Positions 59,067-64,000 of a stretch of DNA of 64,000 nucleotides are shown here, one piece after another. Within the stretch, counting starts at the first letter, position 1. Each line of letters starts with the position of its first letter. The notes beneath the pieces were generated by a model, which did no database searches, had not been told where the DNA came from, and saw only the letters and a list, made by a program, of their open reading frames with translations. The position numbers were made by a program, and so were the translations under genes. The stretch is from Cohnella silvisoli (lineage in GTDB: Bacteria > Bacillota > Bacilli > Paenibacillales > Paenibacillaceae). The DNA lies in contig NZ_JAIOAP010000013.1 in assembly GCF_021190915.1 (NCBI RefSeq), positions 1 through 64,000 of the forward strand. The letters are read 5' to 3'.

Positions 59067-59810
59067 TTGGAAGAGGAAAAAAGAACGGTTCGTGCGGTCG
59101 AGCGGGCATTGGACGTGCTCTTATGTTTCGCCTCGGGCCATGAATGGGGGCTGACGGAAATCGCAGGTCGTATCGGCCTTCATAAGAGTACCGTACACCG
59201 TCTATTGGCTACATTGGAGGATAAGGGATTCGTGGCGAGGGACGCCGCAACGGAGAAATACAAGCTTGGCTTAAGCGTTCTAGAGTTGTCTGCGAACTTG
59301 TCCCGTTCAGACGACCCTTCCGTCGTGCTGCTTCCGGAAATGGAACGGCTAAGGGATCGCTTAAGCGAGACGGTTAGCTTATATGTTCGGGACCGCAATG
59401 AACGCGTGAGAATACAGGCGGTGCAAAGCACGCAAGCCATTCGTCGGGTGGCAACGGTAGGCGCGCGACTTCCGCTGTCCGTCGGCGCTTCCAGCAAAGT
59501 GCTTCTAGCCTTTGCGGAAGCGGGCGTTCGTGGAGTCGTTATGGCGGATGCGGCTTGGCCCGCGCATCTTGACCGAGAGGCCTTCGGCAAGCAGTTGGAT
59601 GATATCGTCGCGGCCGGCTATGCGACCAGCTTCGAGGAACGCGAGCCAGGCGCCGCTGCGGTATCGGCGCCCATATTCAATCGTTCAGGAAAGATGGTCG
59701 CGGCCCTATCGGTGTCGGGCCCGTCCAATCGCCTAACCCCGGATCGGATGCACGAGCACGCTCCCGCGATTATAGAAGCGGCCCATCGGATGGGTACGAT
59801 TTTGGGGTAA
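59067..59810 (+). CDS. IclR-family transcriptional regulator
   Basis: 247 residues from the TTG at 59067, 7 bp after GGAGGAGGG; the longer frame would start in the operator and promoter. N-terminal winged helix (VRAVERALDVLLCFASG, LTEIAGRIGLHKSTVHRLLA), C-terminal ligand domain (SLYVRDRNERVRIQAVQ, LPLSVGASSKVLLAF, GYATSFEEREPGAAAVSAPI). No adjacent catabolic gene, so its regulon is elsewhere apart from probable self-control. Confidence 0.9.
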   Translation: MEEEKRTVRAVERALDVLLCFASGHEWGLTEIAGRIGLHKSTVHRLLATLEDKGFVARDAATEKYKLGLSVLELSANLSRSDDPSVVLLPEMERLRDRLSETVSLYVRDRNERVRIQAVQSTQAIRRVATVGARLPLSVGASSKVLLAFAEAGVRGVVMADAAWPAHLDREAFGKQLDDIVAAGYATSFEEREPGAAAVSAPIFNRSGKMVAALSVSGPSNRLTPDRMHEHAPAIIEAAHRMGTILG

Positions 59811-59885
59811 ATTTCCAACCAGTCATTTCCGATATAAGACTAGATAAAGGATTTATTACCAAGTAGAACGGGGTTGAGTTCGCTA

Positions 59886-61553
59886 GTGGAGTCTGAAAGC
59901 AAGAAGAAGAAAGAATTAAAAGGCTTAATGAAATGGTCGATCCTTCTGCTGTCCGTATTAACGTTTATTGGGAGTACGGACTTGCAGAAGGTTTCAGCCA
60001 CTGAAGACAGCAGCAGGTTCATTGTAGATGTTGCCATTGGGGCGTTCCACGGTGTCGCTGTAGCTAAAGATGGAACAGTATGGTCTTGGGGGAATAATTC
60101 ATTAGGCAAGTTAGGTTTAGGGAAATCAGTTAAACAATCCAAAATACCTGTTAAAGTAATGGGAATCGATAATGTTATAGACATCGACGCCGGTATTAAC
60201 CATACCGTGGCGCTTCGCAAGGACGGAACCGTTTGGGTATGGGGAGACAATTCTAAAGGACAGCTAGGTGATGGTTCTTTTACGTCCTATACGGCTGAAA
60301 ACGGTGGAGGAGCAAGGTATATTGCGGAAGATCGAAATGCTTTTCAACCGCAACAAGTTCCGAACTTAACGGGTATCATTGGAGTGTCCGCCACATATGG
60401 CGGAGTTATTGCTTGGGATCGTGATGGTTCGTTGTGGAGTTGGGGTGATTCTTACATGGGTCTTTCCTACTCCGGAATGAATGTTGAGGCAGAGAAGAAA
60501 AAGCTTACCCCTCAAAAAAACGAATTCATTAATAATGCAGTATCTGTAACAACCAAGGGACAACTGCTTGCGGTTCTTTCACGTGATGGAACAATATGGA
60601 CTCAAGGGTATAACGAATATGGTCAATTGGGCGATGGCAAAAGATCTGGCCCACCAGCTACGGTTCATGTACCAGGGCTAACGAATGTCGTTCGATTAGA
60701 TACAACTGGCTACACGGCAGTTGCTTTTTTAAATGACGGTAAGGTTTTGGAATGGGGACAAGCGTTGTTGGAATCCAAAGGTTTAAATCCTACCGATCCT
60801 GCAACCAGAGACAAAATACCCGTTCATCTGCAGCCAACTGAAACCCAAGAGTTGCAAGGCCTTTCAGCCATTCAAGATACCACTGCAATTTTTGTGAAGC
60901 CATCCTTCTTAGCGCTGAAACCGGATGGTACGGTATGGACGCATGGAGATAATGAATCCGGGCAGCTTGGAGTATCGGGTGTTCGCGAACGCTACAACTG
61001 GGCAAAGGTTGAGGGTTTGTCGGATATCACCGCAATCGAGGGAGCTAGCGCAATTTGTGCTGCAATCGGTAAAGACGGAAGTGTTTGGACCTGGGGTAAG
61101 AACGATTACTCTCAATTAGGCGACGGTACGAATGCAAATCGTTCCATTCCCGCATCAATCGGCGGTTTCGGAAGCGCGGCCCCTAAGCCGGAAACGATTC
61201 CTGCAGCCTATCAATTGTCAGTTAACGGCAAAGCCGTCACTTTAACCGTTAAGCCGGAGATTAGGGGAGCTTCGGTTGCCTTACAGCTAGGCGATGCGGT
61301 CACAGCATTCGGCGCTAAGGTGTCATGGGACAAAAATAAACAGACGGCAACAATAACCCGGGGCAAGCATAAGGTTGTCTTAAAGCTGAACAGCGCTCAA
61401 GGCGTGGTTAACGATAAGGCTTCCAACTTACCTTTTGCCATTTTGAAGAAGGGGAACGATTGGGTCATCCCTGCCGATTGGTTGGTAAAGCAGTTCGGAG
61501 GTACCATGAAGATCGACTCGACCAAACAAGTCATTTCTATGATCTTGAAATAA
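59886..61553 (+). CDS. Exported RCC1-repeat protein with C-terminal stalk (copper amine oxidase N-like) domain
   Basis: 555 residues from the GTG at 59886, 10 bp after CGGGG; a TTG at 59874 is an alternative. Signal peptide near residues 12-40 (MKWSILLLSVLTFIGST...SAT). Seven RCC1-type blades: DGTVWSWGNNSLGKLG, DGTVWVWGDNSKGQLGDG, DGSLWSWGDS, DGTIWTQGYNEYGQLGDG, a weak DGKVLEWG, DGTVWTHGDNESGQLG and DGSVWTWGKNDYSQLGDG, making a seven-bladed propeller. The last 115 residues (YQLSVNGKAVTLTVKPEIRG, FGAKVSWDKNKQTATI, WVIPADWLVKQFGGTM) are a stalk domain common in Paenibacillus surface proteins. Role unknown, likely adhesion or polymer binding. Confidence 0.87.
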   Translation: MESESKKKKELKGLMKWSILLLSVLTFIGSTDLQKVSATEDSSRFIVDVAIGAFHGVAVAKDGTVWSWGNNSLGKLGLGKSVKQSKIPVKVMGIDNVIDIDAGINHTVALRKDGTVWVWGDNSKGQLGDGSFTSYTAENGGGARYIAEDRNAFQPQQVPNLTGIIGVSATYGGVIAWDRDGSLWSWGDSYMGLSYSGMNVEAEKKKLTPQKNEFINNAVSVTTKGQLLAVLSRDGTIWTQGYNEYGQLGDGKRSGPPATVHVPGLTNVVRLDTTGYTAVAFLNDGKVLEWGQALLESKGLNPTDPATRDKIPVHLQPTETQELQGLSAIQDTTAIFVKPSFLALKPDGTVWTHGDNESGQLGVSGVRERYNWAKVEGLSDITAIEGASAICAAIGKDGSVWTWGKNDYSQLGDGTNANRSIPASIGGFGSAAPKPETIPAAYQLSVNGKAVTLTVKPEIRGASVALQLGDAVTAFGAKVSWDKNKQTATITRGKHKVVLKLNSAQGVVNDKASNLPFAILKKGNDWVIPADWLVKQFGGTMKIDSTKQVISMILK

Positions 61554-61591
61554 TGGCAAGCGTTTAACTAGCGATGGATATCACCATAAAA

Positions 61592-61634
61592 TAAGCCTTC
61601 AATCCCACTTCAAGAGTGGTTTGGAGGCTTTTCT
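61592..61634 (+). terminator. Rho-independent terminator
   Basis: AAGCCT (61593-61598) and CCCACT pair with AGTGG and AGGCTT (61625-61630), followed by TTTCTTG. Confidence 0.75.
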
Positions 61635-61734
61635 TGTTTTGTCAATAATCAATAATTAGAGTATTGCAGGAGTGAAAGTTTGATCATACGATATAGTTGA
61701 TACAAAACGTATCATACATCGAAGGGATGATCTT

Positions 61735-62538
61735 ATGTACATTAGCAAAAAGAGGCTGCTTTTATTTGTTAGTATCGTCGTTGTCCTGTTTTCTGGAATC
61801 AGTGTGTATGCTTCATCTTGGCCGGGTAATGGTGAAACCATTTACGCTTGCGTGAAGAAAAATGGAGATTTGCAGCTCATCGGCAAGGGAGATTCATGCG
61901 ACAAGAAAGAGCAGAAAATTTCGTGGAACGTAGTCGGTCCCAAAGGTGACAAAGGAGACAAGGGAGACAAAGGCGTACCTGGCGCTACAGGCATAACCGG
62001 ACCGCAAGGTCCTGCCGGGTTGCAAGGGCCGCAAGGTTTACCGGGAGTTCAAGGGCTGGCAGGGAAGGATGGTGCAAACGGCAATGATGGTGCGGACGGC
62101 AAGGATGGTAAGGACGGAGCGCCGGGGAGTGCAGGTCCTCAGGGCTCGAAAGGAGATCCGGGAGCGGGTGCCAAATTGGTTGGCTATGGGAATAAGCAAA
62201 GTAAGGATTTCTCAGCAGCATTGCCATTAACTTTCAATGAGATAATACCCCTAGTGGCCCAAGGAGGGCATAAATATAAGATTGATATGAGCCTTCGGCC
62301 CCTTTCTTATATTGCGAATAACACGTTTTATCTTTTGTTGCGCAAAGATGGCGTATCTGTCGCTTATTTATCTGTAATGAAGCTACCTAGTCTCGCGGAC
62401 TCGATAAACATGAATTTGACATACATTTTGGATGCTACCGACATTGTAGGGTCCGCAACTTTTAGTTTCGGGTTGATAGCAAGCGACGGCAATTTCGAAG
62501 TAAATGATTTGTTTTACAACATTATCGAGGTAGAGTAA
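61735..62538 (+). CDS. Exported collagen-like repeat protein
   Basis: 267 residues. N-terminal signal or membrane helix (KKRLLLFVSIVVVLFSGISV), then a short domain with two Cys (TIYACVKKNGDLQLIGKGD and SCDKKEQKISWN). Residues 68-145 are 26 uninterrupted Gly-X-Y triplets, rich in GPQ, GDK and GKD, able to form a collagen-type triple helix. The last 120 residues form a beta-rich globular head (KYKIDMSLRPLSYIANNTFY), as in BclA-like and other bacterial collagen proteins. No sortase motif. Likely a surface filament, perhaps spore-associated. Confidence 0.9.
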   Translation: MYISKKRLLLFVSIVVVLFSGISVYASSWPGNGETIYACVKKNGDLQLIGKGDSCDKKEQKISWNVVGPKGDKGDKGDKGVPGATGITGPQGPAGLQGPQGLPGVQGLAGKDGANGNDGADGKDGKDGAPGSAGPQGSKGDPGAGAKLVGYGNKQSKDFSAALPLTFNEIIPLVAQGGHKYKIDMSLRPLSYIANNTFYLLLRKDGVSVAYLSVMKLPSLADSINMNLTYILDATDIVGSATFSFGLIASDGNFEVNDLFYNIIEVE

Positions 62539-62558
62539 ATCGAAGGTTCGCATTAAGG

Positions 62559-62604
62559 GGCATTCTCGCAAGCCAATCGCTTGCGGGAATGCCTTATAGT
62601 TTTT
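62559..62604 (+). terminator. Rho-independent terminator
   Basis: GGCATTCTCGCAAG (62559-62572) pairs with CTTGCGGGAATGCC (62580-62593), one mismatch, then T-rich. Confidence 0.82.
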
Positions 62605-62643
62605 ATTTGGCTGTACCAAGCACTCGCTTTTGACAAACATTTT

Positions 62644-63693
62644 TTATCCTTTTTTGGTTTCAAGCTTTCTGAGAAAATCGAGCGCCTCTTTAAGAGTCGA
62701 AACCTTCACTAGTTTAGGCGACAATTTCAAATCCTTAACCGTTTTCTCGGCTAGGGTCCAGTTAGACAGATTTTTCTCGTTGTACGGAACTAGAAAATAA
62801 TCCGCTTTCTCTCTGTCCGCTGCCATGAGCTTGTAATTAATGCCTCCGATAAGGCCGACATTGCCGTCAGCGTTAATCGTGCCGGTGCCTGCGATTCGAT
62901 ACCCGCGTGACAGGTCATCCCCGGTCAGCTGCGCGACGATCTCCAACGTCATCATCAACCCCGCGGACGGTCCGCCCGTGTCATTGAAATCGAACTTCAC
63001 GGGATCCGGAGGCGTTACCTTTAATACCGTATCGTTCTGAAAACCGATTCCGATCCGGTTGGAGGAAGGCATTTTGATGAGGGGAACCGTCGCTTCGAAC
63101 GGTTTGTCGCCCCGGGTGCCGGATACGGTTACTTTATCTCCGGCCTTCTTCGCGGAAAGATAAGCGGAAAGCTCTTTGACGGTGTTGGCTTCCTTGCCGT
63201 CTACTTTGTTAATAATGTCGCCTTCCTGCAAGCCATTCTCGCGGGCTTTCGATTCAGGGAGCAAATTATACACGATAACGCCTTGCTCCTTGACGTCGAT
63301 GGGTTTGTTAATGACGTTATAAGCGGCAATAAGCGCATAATTTTCCGAGCTGTCGCGCATCCAGGAAAGCAAATTCCGATAAGCGGTCAGGTTCGTCGCG
63401 CCGCTGGTTGCCTCCTCCTGCGATTTGACTTCCATCCGCGGATTCACTTGCGCATACCAAACTTGAAATATGTTAGGGCGCGAGCGGGTTGATACCGTCG
63501 TGAACAGCAAAGCGCCTTTCTCATCGAGCTTGTGTCCCGTTTCGACTCTGGGATGAACGGGTTCTGCGGATCCCGCTTGATAGATCACTTTAGGAACGGG
63601 GATAAACAGAGTAACCACGATCGCGAATAAGATTAATCCGGTGAGGAGGGTTGGCCAACTGCGGCGAATCCAATGTTTGTTAGTCGTAACGAT
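62644..63693 (-). CDS. YlbL-like membrane PDZ / Lon-type serine protease
   Basis: About 349 residues if translation starts at the ATC at 63691-63693, placed 9 bp after GGAGG; the first common start, a GTG at 63618, cuts off most of the membrane anchor (SWPTLLTGLILFAIVVTLF) and has no ribosome site. After the anchor come a PDZ domain (GVIVYNLLPESKARENGLQE, GDIINKVDGKEANTVKELSA) and a Lon-type protease domain with the Ser in NDTGGPSAGLMMTLEIVAQL and the Lys in GGINYKLMAADREKADYFLV. YlbL proteins are membrane proteases of bacilli; one takes part in clearing a DNA-damage cell-division inhibitor. Confidence 0.85.
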   Translation of the reverse strand: MVTTNKHWIRRSWPTLLTGLILFAIVVTLFIPVPKVIYQAGSAEPVHPRVETGHKLDEKGALLFTTVSTRSRPNIFQVWYAQVNPRMEVKSQEEATSGATNLTAYRNLLSWMRDSSENYALIAAYNVINKPIDVKEQGVIVYNLLPESKARENGLQEGDIINKVDGKEANTVKELSAYLSAKKAGDKVTVSGTRGDKPFEATVPLIKMPSSNRIGIGFQNDTVLKVTPPDPVKFDFNDTGGPSAGLMMTLEIVAQLTGDDLSRGYRIAGTGTINADGNVGLIGGINYKLMAADREKADYFLVPYNEKNLSNWTLAEKTVKDLKLSPKLVKVSTLKEALDFLRKLETKKG

Positions 63694-63801
63694 CCGGGAT
63701 CGCCTCCGTTTCTGCTAAGCGCTGCAAAGCGTAATGGAACTATTATAACTGATGAAGACGGGTGGAAACAAAATAGGCTGTCCGTTCATCTGAATACGTT
63801 C

Positions 63802-63834
63802 AAAGCCCTCCATCCGCGTCGGATGAAGGGCTTT
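63802..63834. terminator. Rho-independent terminator of acnA
   Basis: CAAAGCCCTCCATCCG pairs with CGGATGAAGGGCTTT around a 3-nt loop; serves the reverse-strand gene. Confidence 0.8.
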
Positions 63835-63852
63835 ATCACATTATGGCGTCAG

Positions 63853-64000
63853 TTATTGAACAGCGATCATTTGGCGCAGAACCGTCTGCAGAATACCGCT
63901 GTTGCGGTAGTAGTCTACATCCACCATTGAATCCAGACGAGCGATCGCTTGGAATTCGAAGGACGTTCCGTCTTCCCGTTTCGCGGTTACGGTGACCGTC
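63853..64000 (-). CDS. acnA: Aconitate hydratase, C-terminal end (cut by window edge)
   Basis: The last 49 codons of a reverse-strand gene ending in TAA at 63853-63855. The translation runs TVTAKREDGTSFEFQAIARL, then SMVDVDYYRNSGILQTVLRQ and ends MIAVQ. This matches the C-terminus of AcnA/IRP-type aconitases (variants of VEYYRHGGIL). The rest lies beyond the window. TCA-cycle enzyme interconverting citrate and isocitrate; in bacilli also an RNA-binding protein. Confidence 0.85.
   Translation of the reverse strand, partial: TVTVTAKREDGTSFEFQAIARLDSMVDVDYYRNSGILQTVLRQMIAVQ

Noticed and set aside
1..64000. tRNA, rRNA and classic riboswitches
   Set aside because: I looked for T-box, SAM, purine and c-di-GMP aptamer motifs and tRNA-like cloverleafs by eye and saw none; a covariance-model scan would be decisive.

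Overview
Organism. The window reads like a chromosome segment of an endospore-forming, low-GC Gram-positive of the Paenibacillaceae (Paenibacillus- or Cohnella-like). This is an inference. It rests on strong AGGAGG-type ribosome sites with many TTG/GTG starts, two CUT1 sugar ABC transporters without their own ATPase, a linked xylR-xylAB locus with a Gram-positive XylR operator, EcsAB, a bacilliredoxin, a YneF-like protein, an orphan sporulation-type histidine kinase, and exact Spo0A boxes (TGTCGAA) upstream of a large surface protein. No rRNA, tRNA or CRISPR array was seen. Layout. 1-2.9 kb: the 5' part of a TnpB-type transposon gene at the left edge, a broken membrane-protein gene, an ArsR-type regulator and an NlpC/P60 cell-wall hydrolase. 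3.1-10.8 kb: an AraC regulator divergent from a PhyH-type dioxygenase, then a GntR/LacI hybrid regulator, a GH125 alpha-mannosidase and a three-gene sugar ABC importer. 10.9-13.3 kb: a Uma2 pseudogene and an lrp-chrA-chrA operon. 13.4-19.2 kb: a 1661-residue FecR/cadherin-like exported protein behind a Spo0A-type promoter, followed by a decaying 3' tail. 19.3-24.4 kb: an ArsR repressor, repeat-rich spacer DNA and the xylose locus. 24.5-27 kb: ecsAB and a small acidic protein. 27-34 kb: palindromic spacer repeats, a LacI regulator with two near-identical operators, an amylo-alpha-1,6-glucosidase-like enzyme and a second sugar importer. 34-42.4 kb: housekeeping genes (BaiN/HI0933 flavoprotein, truncated sensor, sporulation-type kinase, bacilliredoxin, nadE, acpS, araC-mutY). 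42.5-42.8 kb: a 52-bp tandem repeat. 43-49 kb: sodA, GNAT, DUF402-signal peptidase-queG operon, HD-GYP, YneF-like, folE. 49.2-50.4 kb: a lone tyrosine recombinase enclosed by a near-perfect 31-bp inverted repeat. 50.4-55.2 kb: an HD-GYP-cheW-cheA-MCP operon. 55.3-64 kb: a Gfo/Idh oxidoreductase, a SodF-like fusion, an alpha/beta hydrolase, an IclR regulator, RCC1-repeat and collagen-like exported proteins, a YlbL-like PDZ/Lon-type protease and the 3' end of aconitase. How the genes work together. Three carbohydrate loci (mannoside, glucan/alpha-glucoside, xylose) each pair a dedicated regulator and visible operators with import and/or catabolic genes, as expected for a plant-polymer degrader. 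The cell-surface theme recurs in the FecR/cadherin protein, the NlpC/P60 hydrolase, the RCC1 and collagen proteins, the signal peptidase and EcsAB. The most unusual piece is the recombinase flanked by inverted repeats directly beside a compact chemosensory operon whose first gene is a c-di-GMP phosphodiesterase-type protein. It could be a phase-variation switch or a minimal mobile element; the sequence alone cannot decide.
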